Below are positions 48,991 to 59,307 of a stretch of 64,000 bases of DNA, piece by piece. Positions within the stretch are counted from its first letter, which is position 1; every line of letters starts with the position of its first letter. The stretch is from Gilvimarinus algae. GTDB lineage: Bacteria > Pseudomonadota > Gammaproteobacteria > Pseudomonadales > Cellvibrionaceae. The notes beneath the pieces were generated by a model, which was not told where the DNA came from, searched no databases, and worked only from the letters and a program-made list of their open reading frames with translations. The translations under genes were made by a program, and so were the position numbers. The stretch spans positions 558,001 to 622,000 of the forward strand of contig NZ_JAULRT010000062.1 in the NCBI RefSeq assembly GCF_030518215.1, read 5' to 3'.

Positions 48991-49467
48991 ATGCGAATAG
49001 GGCAGGGCTTTGATGTGCACGCCTTCGGGCCCGGCGACAAAGTGATCATTGGCGGTGTGGTGATCCCGCACAGTCAGTCACTGGTGGCGCACTCCGATGG
49101 CGATGTCTTGCTGCACGCCCTTTGCGACGCTCTGCTGGGCGCTTGCGGGCTGGGTGATATCGGCCACCATTTCCCCGACACCGACCCCCACTACAAGGGG
49201 GCCAACAGCCGGGAGCTTCTGCGTATGGTGTATCAAAAAGTGCGCGCAAGCGGGTGGCAGCTCGAAAACGCCGATATGACCATTATCGCTCAGGCACCGA
49301 AAATGGCGCCCTACATTCGTGCCATGGGCGAGGCTATCGCCAGCGATCTCCAGTGCGCAGAAGCGCGAATCAACGTAAAAGCCACCACCACCGAAAAGCT
49401 CGGTTTTACCGGTCGGGGTGAAGGTATTGCCGCTCAGGCGGTCGTCTTGCTCTCAAGCATCGGGTGA
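48991..49467 (+). CDS. ispF: 2-C-methyl-D-erythritol 2,4-cyclodiphosphate synthase
   Basis: The protein has 158 residues. [16 protein letters not shown] with the Asp and His of the zinc site, [30 protein letters not shown] and [22 protein letters not shown] are the family signature. It is the fifth MEP-pathway step. ispD and ispF are adjacent but not fused. The next gene truD starts five bases after its stop. Confidence 0.96.
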   Translation: MRIGQGFDVHAFGPGDKVIIGGVVIPHSQSLVAHSDGDVLLHALCDALLGACGLGDIGHHFPDTDPHYKGANSRELLRMVYQKVRASGWQLENADMTIIAQAPKMAPYIRAMGEAIASDLQCAEARINVKATTTEKLGFTGRGEGIAAQAVVLLSSIG

Positions 49468-49471
49468 TCCA

Positions 49472-50434
49472 TTGACCAGTTTTGATCTGAACTTTCCCTG
49501 CGCCTTCGGCGCGCCAGTTGGTACCGCCGGTTTTCGGGTGGCCAACGAAGATTTTTTTGTGGATGAGGCGCTTGGGTTTGTGCCCGAGGGCGCCGGCGAG
49601 CATGTGCTGCTGCAACTGGAAAAAAACGGTGACAACACTCCCTGGCTGGCCCGCCAGATTGCGCGCCTTGCGGGTGTAGAGAGTCGCGATGTAGGTTATT
49701 GCGGCCTGAAAGACCGCCATGGTGTGACACGCCAGTGGTTCAGTGTCTACTTACCCAAAGGCGATGAGCCCGATTGGTCAGCGCTTAACAGCGATACCGT
49801 GACGCTGCTTCAGAGTGCTCGCCACCGGCAGAAGCTCAGGCGCGGTCAGCATCAGTGCAACCGTTTTCGTATCCGCCTGCGCGATATTGATGGCGAGCGT
49901 TCAGCGCTGGATGAGAAGCTGAGCCGCATCGCCGAGCGTGGTGTGCCCAATTACTTTGGCGAGCAGCGTTTTGGCCTGGACGGCGGCAACCTAGAGGCTG
50001 CCGAGCGCATGCTGGTTGCGGGTAGCAAAATTAAAAACCGGGAGAAGCGCTCTATGGTGCTCTCCGCCGCGCGCTCCTGGCTTTTTAATCAGGTATTGGC
50101 CGCGCGAGTCGTTCGGGGCGATTGGGCTCAACGTCTGCCCGGGGATCCCCTAGAGGGCGTCTACCCGAGCGGGCCCTTGTGGGGGCGTGGCCGCTCGCTG
50201 GCGAGCGATGATACCCGGCAGTTGGAGACTGAGGTGCTAAACACCTGGCAAAGCTGGTGTGAGCCGCTGGAGTTTACCGGCCTGACACAGCAGCGGCGCA
50301 GCTTGGTGAACGTGCCCGAAGCACTCAGTTGGGCGTATGACGGCGCCGATCTAGAGTTGCGTTTTTCTCTGACTACCGGTGCTTACGCAACCGCCCTGGT
50401 ACGCGAGTTGGTCCACCCCAGATCCGGCACCTGA
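49472..50434 (+). CDS. truD: tRNA pseudouridine(13) synthase
   Basis: The 320-residue enzyme modifies U13 of tRNA-Glu. The catalytic GLKDRHGVTRQW has Asp81 (Asp80 in E. coli); KLRRGQHQCNRFRI and GVPNYFGEQRFG follow, and the TRUD insertion domain spans about 155-300. Translation most likely starts at the TTG 49472 (TSFDLNFPCAFG), five bases after ispF; a frame extension upstream would run inside ispF. In Pseudomonas and E. coli surE follows truD; here it does not. Confidence 0.93.
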   Translation: MTSFDLNFPCAFGAPVGTAGFRVANEDFFVDEALGFVPEGAGEHVLLQLEKNGDNTPWLARQIARLAGVESRDVGYCGLKDRHGVTRQWFSVYLPKGDEPDWSALNSDTVTLLQSARHRQKLRRGQHQCNRFRIRLRDIDGERSALDEKLSRIAERGVPNYFGEQRFGLDGGNLEAAERMLVAGSKIKNREKRSMVLSAARSWLFNQVLAARVVRGDWAQRLPGDPLEGVYPSGPLWGRGRSLASDDTRQLETEVLNTWQSWCEPLEFTGLTQQRRSLVNVPEALSWAYDGADLELRFSLTTGAYATALVRELVHPRSGT

Positions 50435-50550
50435 GCCCTGGGATTATGCTATAGTGGCCCGACAAAAAAGAGGGCCAGAGTCGTGATTTGGACGAACTTG
50501 GGCGCTAACAGGGGTGAACGGTGAGTAATTTAATTCTTGAAGGGGTGGGC

Positions 50551-51195
50551 ATGACATCCCTGCGCACGCGCGAGCGACTGGTGCAGCGTCTGATGGAGCA
50601 GGGCGTCAGCGATTTTCGCGTACTGGATGTGATTCGCAACACCCCCCGCCACCTGTTTCTCGACGAGGCGCTTTCTCACCGCGCCTACGAAGATTCTGCC
50701 CTTCCCATCGGCTACGGCCAGACGCTGTCTCAACCGTATATTGTCGCCCGCATGACCGAGATTTTGCTCGGCGCCGCCGGCGGCCGCCTGAGCCGCGTGC
50801 TGGAAGTGGGCACCGGCTCAGGCTATCAAACTACGGTGCTGGCCCAGCTGGTCGATCAGGTGTACAGCGTTGAGCGCATCAAGCCTTTGCAGGACCGGGC
50901 GCGCGTGCGTTTGCGCGAGCTGGGCCTGCGTAACGTCCAACTTTCTCACGCCGATGGTGGCTTTGGCTGGCCGGAAAAAGGGCCTTTTGACGGCATTTTG
51001 AGCACGGCCGCGCCCCAGTATGTCCCCGAGGAGCTCAAGCACCAGCTCGCGCCCAATGGTGTGCTGGTGATTCCGGTGGGTGGGCAGCAACAGAGCCTGT
51101 ATTTGATAGTTCGCGATGGTGACTCGGATAGCTTTCACACCCAGGAGCTTGAGCCTGTGCGTTTTGTCCCTCTGCTATCGGGTACGGCGCGCTGA
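50551..51195 (+). CDS. pcm: protein-L-isoaspartate O-methyltransferase
   Basis: The protein has 214 residues. It repairs isoaspartyl residues in aged proteins with S-adenosylmethionine. The opening [39 protein letters not shown] and [12 protein letters not shown] (SAM motif I) are typical. ATG 50551 has AAGGGG five bases upstream and gives the usual N-terminus; a GTG at 50521 with AGGGG upstream would add ten residues. It is coupled by TGATG to the DUF368 gene. Confidence 0.93.
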   Translation: MTSLRTRERLVQRLMEQGVSDFRVLDVIRNTPRHLFLDEALSHRAYEDSALPIGYGQTLSQPYIVARMTEILLGAAGGRLSRVLEVGTGSGYQTTVLAQLVDQVYSVERIKPLQDRARVRLRELGLRNVQLSHADGGFGWPEKGPFDGILSTAAPQYVPEELKHQLAPNGVLVIPVGGQQQSLYLIVRDGDSDSFHTQELEPVRFVPLLSGTAR

Positions 51196-52142
51196 TGTTG
51201 AAACGCTGGTTGGACTCCTACGCACTGATTACCTTGAAAGGTATGGCCATGGGCGCGGCCGATGTCGTGCCCGGGGTCTCAGGCGGTACCATCGCCTTTA
51301 TTACCGGTATCTACGAGCGTCTCCTGTTGGCGCTCAAGTCTTTCACGCCTAAGGCTCTGGTGATTCTCAAGCGCGAGGGGTTTGCGGCTTGCTGGCAGCA
51401 TGTCGATGGCACCTTCCTGGTCTCGCTCTTCGCCGGTGTTTTGCTCAGCATTGCCGGCCTTTCCCATGGTATTGTCTACGCACTGGAAAACTACCCCTTG
51501 CAAGTGTGGGGCTTTTTCTGCGGCTTAATCCTGGCGGCGAGCGTCTACATCGCGCGCTCATTGGACCTCTTGCACAGCAAAACGCTATTGGCGATTGGGG
51601 CCGGTGTACTGGTCGCCCTGCTGGTGGCCGTACTCCGGCCAGTGGACGTGCCGGTCAATTCGGTGACGGTGTTTTTAGCCGGCGCTATCGCTATTTGTGC
51701 CATGATCCTGCCGGGTGTCTCCGGCAGTTTTTTGCTGCTGATTATGGGAATGTACCCGGTCATTATCCAGGCGGTAACGGAATTGAACCTGACTATTCTC
51801 AGTTTGTTCTTGGGTGGTTGCGTGCTCGGCTTAATGGCGTTTTCCCATGTACTTTACTGGCTGTTGCAGCGCTTTCGCCAAATAACCTTAGGTGTATTGA
51901 CGGGTTTTTTAGCCGGCTCTTTGATTATTGTCTGGCCCTGGAAGCGGGTGGTTGAAACCCGTGTCGATCGTCATGGCGAAGTGGTGCCTGTGGTGCAGGA
52001 AAATGTGTGGCCCTGGGTGTACGAAGCTGCCAGTGGTAGCTCATCGCAGTGGCTGGAAGTCACCGCCATGGCAGTATTGGGAATTGTGTTGGTTCTTGTT
52101 CTCGAATACGTGGGTGGGCATGCGCAGAAACGCGACTTATAG
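51195..52142 (+). CDS. DUF368 family protein, putative polyprenyl-phosphate (PopT-like) translocase
   Basis: The protein has 315 residues and about nine hydrophobic segments. GMAMGAADVVPGVSGGTIAFITGIYERLL at the start and AICAMILPGVSGSFLLLIMGMY in the second half are the repeated PGVSGG/PGVSGS motifs of DUF368. Members of this family (PopT) recycle undecaprenyl phosphate to the cytoplasmic face for wall and polysaccharide synthesis. Its ATG overlaps the pcm stop. This position between pcm and nlpD is not the Pseudomonas or E. coli arrangement, where pcm is followed directly by nlpD. Confidence 0.87.
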   Translation: MLKRWLDSYALITLKGMAMGAADVVPGVSGGTIAFITGIYERLLLALKSFTPKALVILKREGFAACWQHVDGTFLVSLFAGVLLSIAGLSHGIVYALENYPLQVWGFFCGLILAASVYIARSLDLLHSKTLLAIGAGVLVALLVAVLRPVDVPVNSVTVFLAGAIAICAMILPGVSGSFLLLIMGMYPVIIQAVTELNLTILSLFLGGCVLGLMAFSHVLYWLLQRFRQITLGVLTGFLAGSLIIVWPWKRVVETRVDRHGEVVPVVQENVWPWVYEAASGSSSQWLEVTAMAVLGIVLVLVLEYVGGHAQKRDL

Positions 52143-52282
52143 TATAGGTGACCATATTTCCAGTGTGTCCGAAAGTGGCTTTTTTTCGGCATTATTTAAG
52201 ATAATTTTTTAATAAACCCGGATCGTTAATCGCAAAAGTAAATAAGCTGTTTGAATTGGCGTGCCCTACAGTGGAGCACTGA

Positions 52283-53137
52283 ATGTTGACCGGTTGGTTG
52301 AGCAGACATTGGCGTCGAATCGCACTGTTTGGAATATTGAACAGTGCTCTTCTGGTGGGTTGTGCGTCGGCGCCACCGGCGCGAGTAGCCGATCGCGAGC
52401 AGCCGCCCACGCGCAAAATTCAGGTGCATACTGTCTCCTCCAATGAAACCCTTTACAGTATCGCCTGGCGCTATGGTCTGGATTTCCGCGAACTGGCGCG
52501 ACACAACGGCATAGGCCCCCCCTATACCATTTATGTATCCCAGCAGTTGCGGCTGGATGTGAACGATGCCTCGCGGCGCCGGCCACCGCCGGCCATCGCC
52601 TCCCGGACCCAAGCGCCTGCCGCGGCGCCTGTGAGCTCACCGACATCCGCGAGCCGAACTCCCAGCCGAAGCACACCGACAACCCCACCGGCGAGCTCAT
52701 CAACCCGTTCTGAAAACAGAACACCTGCAAACAGCACCGCTGAACCCCCGCCGATGCTCAGTGGGCCGGTAAAATGGCGCTGGCCGGCGTCGGGTCCTGT
52801 GATTGCGGGGTTTAGTTCAGCGGGGGGCTTGAACAAGGGTATTGATATTGGCGGCAAATTGGGGGAGCCTGTGGTTGCAGCCGCGAGTGGGAATGTGGTT
52901 TACGCCGGTTCGGGGCTGCGAGGGTACGGCAAGCTGGTGATCGTCAAACACAACGAGACCTATCTGAGTGCCTATGCACACAACCGAGTGTTGATGGTAC
53001 GTGAAGGCGAAAGTGTTAAAGCCGGTCAACAGATTGCCGAACTAGGTTCTAGCGGTACCGATAAAGAGAAATTGCATTTTGAGATAAGGCGCGATGGAAA
53101 GCCGGTGAACCCCTTAACGTTTTTGCCCAAACGTTAG
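52283..53137 (+). CDS. nlpD: NlpD-like lipoprotein: LysM plus catalytically dead M23 domain
   Basis: The protein has 284 residues. A lipoprotein signal ends LLVGC, then a LysM domain (about 50-95, VHTVSSNETLYSIAWRYGLD), a Pro/Ser/Thr-rich linker (about 96-150) and an M23 domain (about 165-280). Two zinc ligands are missing: NKGIDI has Asn where active enzymes have His, and KLHFEIR has Lys in place of the first His of HxH. This is the degenerate LytM state of NlpD, which activates amidase AmiC at the septum. rpoS follows, and its main promoter in relatives lies inside nlpD. Confidence 0.93.
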   Translation: MLTGWLSRHWRRIALFGILNSALLVGCASAPPARVADREQPPTRKIQVHTVSSNETLYSIAWRYGLDFRELARHNGIGPPYTIYVSQQLRLDVNDASRRRPPPAIASRTQAPAAAPVSSPTSASRTPSRSTPTTPPASSSTRSENRTPANSTAEPPPMLSGPVKWRWPASGPVIAGFSSAGGLNKGIDIGGKLGEPVVAAASGNVVYAGSGLRGYGKLVIVKHNETYLSAYAHNRVLMVREGESVKAGQQIAELGSSGTDKEKLHFEIRRDGKPVNPLTFLPKR

Positions 53138-53267
53138 TGTTAACCACAAAGTTTCTGAGCCACTGTCTTTAAAATGACACCTACAGGAAGTAGCTATACG
53201 GGTACCGTTTGAGTTGCTAACGGCCGGTAACACACTTACCGGATGGGATCCATAAGGGGGCCTGACC

Positions 53268-54275
53268 ATGAGAGTAGAAAACAGGGAAACAAGCAGCAAC
53301 CTTGACCGTGATGAATTTGTACTGGCCCAAGGCGTAGACGCTGAAGACAGCGAACTCGCCCTGGACGATAACCCCAAACCCTCCAAGACGCGCTCCGCGC
53401 GCAAACCTGCTGCATCCGGCCGGCTCCCCGGCGACAACAGCACCATGGATGCCACCCAGCTCTATTTAAACGAAATTGGTTTTTCGCCTCTGCTGAGCGC
53501 TGAAGAGGAAGTCTACTTCTCTCGCCGTGCGCGCAAAGGCTGCGAGGCCTCGCGCAAACGCATGATCGAAAGCAACTTGCGGCTGGTGGTAAAAATCTCT
53601 CGCCGCTACGTCAATCGTGGCCTGGCACTGTTGGATCTGATTGAAGAGGGCAACCTCGGCCTGATTCGCGCCGTGGAAAAATTTGATCCCGAGCGCGGGT
53701 TTCGCTTCTCTACCTATGCGACCTGGTGGATTCGTCAGACCATAGAGCGGGCCATCATGAATCAAACCCGCACGATTCGCCTGCCGATCCATGTGGTGAA
53801 AGAGCTCAACGTCTACTTGCGCGCGGCTCGCGAACTCACGCAAAAGCTGGATCATGAACCCACCGCTGAAGAAATCGCCACCATGCTGGATAAGCCGGTG
53901 GCCGATGTAGAGCGTATGCTTGGGCTCAATGAACGGGTGACCTCGGTGGATACCCCTATCGGCAATTCTTCTGACCGCACGGTGGTCGATACCATCGCTG
54001 ATGCGCACGAATCCGACCCGGCGTCGCTGATGCAGGACGACGACATCAACGCCAGTCTGGACCACTGGTTAGACGATCTGAGTGAAAAACAGCGCGAAGT
54101 GCTGGCCCGCCGTTTTGGTCTGCGCGGTCACGAGGTGAGTACTCTGGAAGAGGTGGGCAAGGCGATAGGCCTCACCCGCGAGCGGGTGCGCCAGATTCAG
54201 GTGGAAGCGCTGCGTCGTCTGCGCGACATTCTGGAAAAGCAGGGCCTGAACAGCGAGTGCTTGTTTAATCCTTGA
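53268..54275 (+). CDS. rpoS: RNA polymerase sigma factor RpoS
   Basis: The protein has 335 residues. Region 1.2 ([22 protein letters not shown]), region 2 ([55 protein letters not shown]), region 3 and region 4 with the helix-turn-helix [28 protein letters not shown] are all present. It directs general stress and stationary-phase transcription. The nlpD-rpoS order is conserved. The N-terminus has a hydrophilic extension (about 60 residues), as in Pseudomonas RpoS. Confidence 0.96.
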   Translation: MRVENRETSSNLDRDEFVLAQGVDAEDSELALDDNPKPSKTRSARKPAASGRLPGDNSTMDATQLYLNEIGFSPLLSAEEEVYFSRRARKGCEASRKRMIESNLRLVVKISRRYVNRGLALLDLIEEGNLGLIRAVEKFDPERGFRFSTYATWWIRQTIERAIMNQTRTIRLPIHVVKELNVYLRAARELTQKLDHEPTAEEIATMLDKPVADVERMLGLNERVTSVDTPIGNSSDRTVVDTIADAHESDPASLMQDDDINASLDHWLDDLSEKQREVLARRFGLRGHEVSTLEEVGKAIGLTRERVRQIQVEALRRLRDILEKQGLNSECLFNP

Positions 54276-54294
54276 AGAGCGAATCGCAAGGCAT

Positions 54295-54324
54295 AAAAAA
54301 ACCGCGCACAAGCGCGGTTTTTTT
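54295..54324. terminator. bidirectional intrinsic terminator between rpoS and fdxA
   Basis: A run of A (54295-54301), the stem CCGCGC (54302-54307), loop ACAA, the stem GCGCGG (54312-54317) and seven T (54318-54324) form a symmetric terminator that serves rpoS on the plus strand and fdxA on the minus strand. Confidence 0.92.
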
Positions 54325-54341
54325 ATGGGCAAAACGTTGCT

Positions 54342-54665
54342 TTATCGCTCGAGGTATTGCAGCTTGCCCTCGACACCGTCCCACTGCTCGTGGTCTTCAG
54401 GTGCGTCTTTTTTCTCGGTGATATTCGGCCAGACTTCGGCCAGCTCTGCGTTCAACTCGAGGAATACCGCCTGCTCCTCGGGCAGCTCGTCTTCGGAGAA
54501 AATGGCATCCACCGGGCACTCTGGCTCGCACAGGGCGCAATCGATACACTCGTCCGGGTGAATCACCAGAAAATTGGGGCCTTCGTAAAAGCAGTCGACT
54601 GGGCAAACTTCGACACAGTCGGTGTGTTTACATTTAATGCAGTTTTCCCCAACTACAAACGTCAT
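54342..54665 (-). CDS. fdxA: 7Fe ferredoxin
   Basis: The protein has 107 residues. The first half holds the two-cluster Cys pattern: [19 protein letters not shown] and [19 protein letters not shown], i.e. one [3Fe-4S] and one [4Fe-4S] cluster. The acidic C-terminal tail (about 70-107) is family-typical of FdxA. It is a small cytoplasmic electron carrier. It lies between rpoS and mutS as in Pseudomonas, both neighbours conserved. A weak Fur-box-like stretch (around 54781-54799) lies 115 bases upstream. Confidence 0.95.
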   Translation of the reverse strand: MTFVVGENCIKCKHTDCVEVCPVDCFYEGPNFLVIHPDECIDCALCEPECPVDAIFSEDELPEEQAVFLELNAELAEVWPNITEKKDAPEDHEQWDGVEGKLQYLER

Positions 54666-54796
54666 TGTGCAGACTCCACGGTTACCAGTGCTGAATAAAG
54701 GGGGGCATTTTACAGCGAGGCCGGGGTTAAGTCTATTCGAAAGCCGCCCTCAGGGGCACTCTCCGACGCCGGGCAGAGAGTGAAAATCATTATTAT

Positions 54797-57367
54797 TTAC
54801 AGGGACTTAAGGCGGTACAGGGCCTCAAGTGCCGCTCGGGGACTAAGGTTGTCCGGGTCGATATCTGCCAGGGCCTCCACGGCCGGGTGCGTGGCACTGT
54901 CAAATAAGCCGCCCTGCAGGGGTGCACTGGGCGCCGGAGCGACCGGGGCCAGGCTGTGGTGGTTACCGCTTTCCAGGTTGGCCAGTTGCTTTTCCGCACT
55001 GACGAGCACCGGCGCGGGAATACCTGCCAGGCGTGCGACCTGAATGCCATAACTCTTGCTCGCCGGTCCGTCCTGCACCTTATGCAGAAAGACAATACTG
55101 TCTTTGTGTTCAGTAGCGCTCAAATGCACATTGGCAATGCCCTCGATGCTCGCGGGCAGCTCGGTCAGCTCGAAGTAGTGTGTGGCAAACAGGGTAAAGG
55201 CCCTGACGGTTTCGGCCAGGTGCCGGGCGCAGGCCCAGGCCAGAGCCAGGCCGTCAAAGGTACTGGTGCCGCGGCCGATCTCATCCATCAATACCAGGCT
55301 GCTTGGGGTGGCGTTGTGTAGGATGTTGGCGGTTTCGGTCATTTCCACCATAAAGGTCGAGCGACCACCGGCGAGATCGTCAGACGATCCGATGCGGGTA
55401 AAAATCCGGTCTACCATGCCAATGGAAGCCGAGGCAGCCGGTACAAAGCTGCCCACATGCGCGAGCAGCACGATCAGGGCCGTCTGGCGCATGTAGGTCG
55501 ATTTGCCACCCATGTTTGGCCCGGTGACGATCAGCATATGCCGCTCGCGGCTAAAGTGCAGATCGTTGGGGACAAAGGGGCCATCGAGCACTTGCTCGAC
55601 CACCGGGTGACGGCCGCCTTCAATGATAATGCCGGGCTCGGGTGTCAGCGCCGGGCAGTTCAGCTCCAGCGTCACGGCGCGCTCGGCAAAGTTGCACAGC
55701 ACATCCAGCTCGGAAACCGCGGCGGCCGAGTCCTGTAGTTCAATCAGCTGAGTATTCAGGGTTTCCAGCAGTGCTTCATAGAGCGCTTTTTCACGGGCGA
55801 GTGCGCGGCTTTTCGCGGACAGCGCCTTGTCTTCAAATTCTTTTAATTCCGGGGTGATAAAGCGCTCGGCATTTTTCAGTGTTTGGCGGCGAATATAATC
55901 CGCCGGTGCCTGGCTCGACTGAGCCCGGGTGAGTTCAATGTAGTAACCGTGTACTCGGTTGTAGCCCACTTTCAAGGTGTTGATGCCGGTGCGCTCGCGC
56001 TCGCGAGTCTCGAGATCCACCAGATACTGACCGGCGTTTTCGCTGATGCTGCGCAGCTCATCCAGTTCGGCGTCATAGCCCTCGGCGATAACACCCCCGT
56101 CGCGGATCACTACCGGCGGATTTTCGACGATCGCCTTGTCGAGCAGCTCCACCAGTTCGGGAAAGGTGCTGATGTGCTCTGCCAACTGTTGCAGACGCGG
56201 GCTTCGGCACTGCGCCAGGGCCGACTGCAATTCGGGGTAAGTGGCCAGTGAGAGAAACAGCCGGGACAGATCCCGTGGCCTTGACGAGCGCAGGGCGAGG
56301 CGGCCGAGAATGCGCTCCATATCGCCAATGCGCTTGAGTTTGTCCCGCACCGGCTCGAAGCGGTAGTTGTCAGCCAGTACACCGACGGCATCCTGGCGTG
56401 CTTGCAAGGTGGCCAGATCGCGCAGCGGCCGGTTTAGCCAGCGGCGCAACAAGCGAGAGCCCATGGCCGTCGCGGTTTTATTGAGTACCGCAAAGAGCGT
56501 ATTGTCATCGCCGCCGGTCAGGTTGATGTCAATCTCAAGATTGCGGCGGGTGGCAGAATCCATGGCCACGGCTTCGTCGCGGTTTTCGTGAGCGAGGGTG
56601 CGCACATGGGGTAGGGCGGTGCGCTGGGTTTCGCGCGCGTAGCTCAGCAGGCACCCGGCAGCGGCAATGGCGGTTTGCAGGTGGTCGCAGCCAAAGCCGG
56701 ACAAATCCTTGGTGCCAAACTGCTGGGTCAACAGCCGTTCGGCGGTCTCCAGCTCAAACTCCCAGGGGCCGCGGCGGCGCAAGCCCTTGCGGTTCTCCGT
56801 CAGTTCGGGCAGGTTCAGCTCATCGCTGATCAGCAATTCGGCCGGGCTCAGGCGTTGCAACTCGCTGGCCGCCGCCTCCAACCCATCCACCTGCAGCACC
56901 AAAAACCGACCGCTGGCCATATCCAAAGAGGCGATGCCAAAGGTTTCCTCGCGCCGGTGCAAGGCCACCAACAGATTGTCCCGCCGCTCATCCAGCAGTG
57001 CTTCATCGCTGACCGTGCCCGGCGTTACAACCCGCACCACCTTGCGCTCCACCGGCCCCTTGCTGGTGGCCGGATCGCCAATTTGCTCACAGATGGCCAC
57101 CGACACACCGGCGCGCACCAGCCGCGCCAGATAACTCTCCGCCGCGTGATAGGGCACCCCCGCCATGGGAATCGGCTCCCCGGCAGACTTTCCACGCGCT
57201 GTCAGCGTGACGTCGAGCAGCTCCGCCGCCTTTTTGGCATCGTCAAAAAACAGCTCGTAAAAATCGCCCATCCGATAAAACACCAGCTCATTGGGATGCT
57301 CCGCCTTGATTTTGAGGTATTGCTGCATCATGGGGGTGTGCTGGTCTGCTCGTGCTGATAAGGCCAT
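54797..57367 (-). CDS. mutS: DNA mismatch repair protein MutS
   Basis: The protein has 856 residues. The N-terminal mismatch-reading motif [11 protein letters not shown] (Phe-X-Glu) is at about residues 30-41; the connector, lever and clamp domains follow, and the ATPase domain has the Walker [10 protein letters not shown], then [18 protein letters not shown] (Walker B and signature). The start at 57367 keeps the mismatch-binding domain intact ([20 protein letters not shown]). The C-terminus has the usual helix-turn-helix and tail. It follows fdxA, as in Pseudomonas. Confidence 0.97.
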   Translation of the reverse strand: MALSARADQHTPMMQQYLKIKAEHPNELVFYRMGDFYELFFDDAKKAAELLDVTLTARGKSAGEPIPMAGVPYHAAESYLARLVRAGVSVAICEQIGDPATSKGPVERKVVRVVTPGTVSDEALLDERRDNLLVALHRREETFGIASLDMASGRFLVLQVDGLEAAASELQRLSPAELLISDELNLPELTENRKGLRRRGPWEFELETAERLLTQQFGTKDLSGFGCDHLQTAIAAAGCLLSYARETQRTALPHVRTLAHENRDEAVAMDSATRRNLEIDINLTGGDDNTLFAVLNKTATAMGSRLLRRWLNRPLRDLATLQARQDAVGVLADNYRFEPVRDKLKRIGDMERILGRLALRSSRPRDLSRLFLSLATYPELQSALAQCRSPRLQQLAEHISTFPELVELLDKAIVENPPVVIRDGGVIAEGYDAELDELRSISENAGQYLVDLETRERERTGINTLKVGYNRVHGYYIELTRAQSSQAPADYIRRQTLKNAERFITPELKEFEDKALSAKSRALAREKALYEALLETLNTQLIELQDSAAAVSELDVLCNFAERAVTLELNCPALTPEPGIIIEGGRHPVVEQVLDGPFVPNDLHFSRERHMLIVTGPNMGGKSTYMRQTALIVLLAHVGSFVPAASASIGMVDRIFTRIGSSDDLAGGRSTFMVEMTETANILHNATPSSLVLMDEIGRGTSTFDGLALAWACARHLAETVRAFTLFATHYFELTELPASIEGIANVHLSATEHKDSIVFLHKVQDGPASKSYGIQVARLAGIPAPVLVSAEKQLANLESGNHHSLAPVAPAPSAPLQGGLFDSATHPAVEALADIDPDNLSPRAALEALYRLKSL

Positions 57368-57618
57368 AAAGTCTTGTCTGAGTCGTTAAGAGGCTGGAAA
57401 TGACCCATATTCTACGGCAATTTACTCTTAGCCTAAAGGCGGTGAAAGCCGGTGGCCGGGGGCAGATAGGGGAAAATGTGAGATCAATTACCCAGTCAAG
57501 TAACGTTCAGCTTGTCGTTGCAGACATCATGTTAAGCCGGTAAGTCTTATGGTAAACTGCTTCCTCAAACGGATGATCACTTGCTTTTGGACGTAGGGTG
57601 CTTCAGGGATAGCGACAC

Positions 57619-58449
57619 ATGGAAAGAATAGCTTTTATTGGACGACTTTTTTTCAAGAATGAAATTCCATTCACGCTCTATCGCGCCTTCTTTTTTGTTT
57701 TTATCTCTTTTCTGCCCGTATTTGCTTGGTCCAATCCTTTAACTGGCGCAGATTCGGGTTATTGTCCAGCAGGGCAGGTAAGCTCTACCTCTAGACCCCA
57801 GAGAGCACTGGATTATTCCTGTGCTATCACCTTCGCTTCACTTTCCGATGACCTCGATAGCTATCAGCTGATCGACTCTAGCTCCGGGACAAACCCGCCA
57901 GTCTCGGGCGGCTGGAAAATACCAGTAAGCAAATTCAGACAAGCGAGTTTTTTGCAGGGGAGGCGCTTGTTGGTTATCCAAGAATCTTTCAGAAGAAGTG
58001 CACTGTCGCGTATTTGTCAACTAAGCCGTGAAGCTGATCTGGATATCAGCGTGGCTGTTGGCAAAGGGTGGCCCCCAGAGATTCAAAGGGCGCTCTACCC
58101 GAGCCTTGAGCTTTCAGCGAATGAGCTTTTCCTGGAGTACCACTTGGGTGATCTTGACTTAGTGGCTTCATCCCCCGGTGTGTCACGCCAGTTGATGTCG
58201 ATTGGCTTATCAAATCATCGGCTTCAGGACGGAATGACGTACCTAAAAGCCAGCAAAGGCGCCTTTTCAGCACCCATAGTAATAATAAGTGATCCATTTA
58301 ATATGGAGCCAAAATCTGTTTCGAGAAAATCTGGTGCCTATAGTGTAGAGGGCGGAGTACAAGCTCTGGCAGCCTACAACATGGATGCAAAAAAAACACA
58401 TCAAGGGCAATCGGGAAACCGTAATGATTTCAGTTGTGCGGTCCAGTAA
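57619..58449 (+). CDS. exported hypothetical protein, first gene of the transglutaminase/giant-protein locus
   Basis: The protein has 276 residues. A hydrophobic segment (about 18-36, YRAFFFVFISFLPVFAW) looks like a signal peptide or anchor with a possible cleavage after WSN. The mature part has a pair of Cys near SGYCPAG and YSCAI, and a further mixed alpha/beta core (LLVIQESFRRSALSRICQLSREADLDISVAVGKGW). It is not recognised; a TrbC- or thiol-domain-like fold is only a guess. Base composition is AT-richer than the mutS side. It overlaps the next gene by 26 bases. Confidence 0.6.
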   Translation: MERIAFIGRLFFKNEIPFTLYRAFFFVFISFLPVFAWSNPLTGADSGYCPAGQVSSTSRPQRALDYSCAITFASLSDDLDSYQLIDSSSGTNPPVSGGWKIPVSKFRQASFLQGRRLLVIQESFRRSALSRICQLSREADLDISVAVGKGWPPEIQRALYPSLELSANELFLEYHLGDLDLVASSPGVSRQLMSIGLSNHRLQDGMTYLKASKGAFSAPIVIISDPFNMEPKSVSRKSGAYSVEGGVQALAAYNMDAKKTHQGQSGNRNDFSCAVQ

Positions 58450-59281
58450 GTGGTGCCTAATCGCGCTAATGGCCTCAATAGCAATATGTGCGGTCATTTT
58501 TGTCTTAGATACACGGCAGGATGATGATCCAGATTGGAGAGAGAAATCGCTACGTTTCAGCTTTTTGGTAGAGAATAAGACAACCGAATTTCTACCGAAA
58601 ACAATGTTTAAATTTTTGGTGCCTTTGGAGATCGAAGGGCGCCAAGGCCTCATAGGTTTAGACTCTGATCAGTCTTTGGAAATAGAGGTTCAAGAAGGCA
58701 ATGCCAGGTATGCCCGGGTTTTACTGCGAGAGTTTAAACCTTATGAAAAGCGCGTCGTTAAGGTGGATATCAAGGTGCGCCTTGCGAAGAGCCCCCCCCA
58801 TTCGGCAGTGCCGTCTGATGAATACCTGAGCAATGAGAGCTATATAGAGGCCAGCCATCCACTTGTTAGATCGGTGGTAGCAAAAGAGGATTTTGTGGGG
58901 CCGCAGGAAATCTATTCATGGGTTTCGCAGCGCATTCAAAAAGACGCTTACACCCTTTTGCCAAAAGGCGCTGTCTGGGCATTGAGTCGGCTACATGGTG
59001 ACTGTACAGAGCACATGTTTTCTTTTATGGCGCTTGCCAGAAATAGGGGTATTCCGGCTAGAGGAGCTGCCGGCTTAGTAAGCCGGAATCGGGTGCATAG
59101 GGTGTCTGGCAGCGATTTTCACAACTGGGCAGAGTACTACGGCGGCGATAGATGGCGTATAGCTGATACCTTTTCAGAGGTGTTTGACGAACACTACGAA
59201 AGCTATGTGCTGTTAAATTTTTATAAAGGTGAAATCGCCCCCTTCGTTCAAGCCGACGATGGCTTGGCGGTGCGGCTTTAA
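58424..59281 (+). CDS. transglutaminase-like protein with N-terminal membrane anchor
   Basis: The protein has 285 residues. A membrane anchor (about 10-31, CLIALMASIAICAVIFVLD) precedes a beta-rich region (about 40-130) and a transglutaminase/papain-like core: HGDCTEHMFSF with Cys194, SDFHNWAEYY with His233 and WRIADTFSE with Asp248, a complete Cys-His-Asp triad. The core would face the periplasm. Such enzymes act as proteases, deamidases or cross-linkers. ATG 58424 has GGGA seven bases upstream; an earlier ATG at 58385 lies deeper in the preceding gene. It stands just 26 bases before the giant secreted protein, a probable substrate or partner. Confidence 0.8.
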   Translation: MISVVRSSKWCLIALMASIAICAVIFVLDTRQDDDPDWREKSLRFSFLVENKTTEFLPKTMFKFLVPLEIEGRQGLIGLDSDQSLEIEVQEGNARYARVLLREFKPYEKRVVKVDIKVRLAKSPPHSAVPSDEYLSNESYIEASHPLVRSVVAKEDFVGPQEIYSWVSQRIQKDAYTLLPKGAVWALSRLHGDCTEHMFSFMALARNRGIPARGAAGLVSRNRVHRVSGSDFHNWAEYYGGDRWRIADTFSEVFDEHYESYVLLNFYKGEIAPFVQADDGLAVRL

Positions 59282-59307
59282 GAATCAAAAAGTATTTGGG
59301 AATAACA

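Noticed and set aside
54276-54341. Possible RsmZ-like small RNA between rpoS and fdxA, as in Pseudomonas
   Set aside because: The gap is only 66 bases and is filled by a bidirectional terminator; no repeated GGA stem-loops are seen.
54781-54799. Fur-box-like sequence upstream of fdxA
   Set aside because: Only about 13 of 19 positions agree, arms are imperfect, and it sits against the end of mutS; too weak to call.
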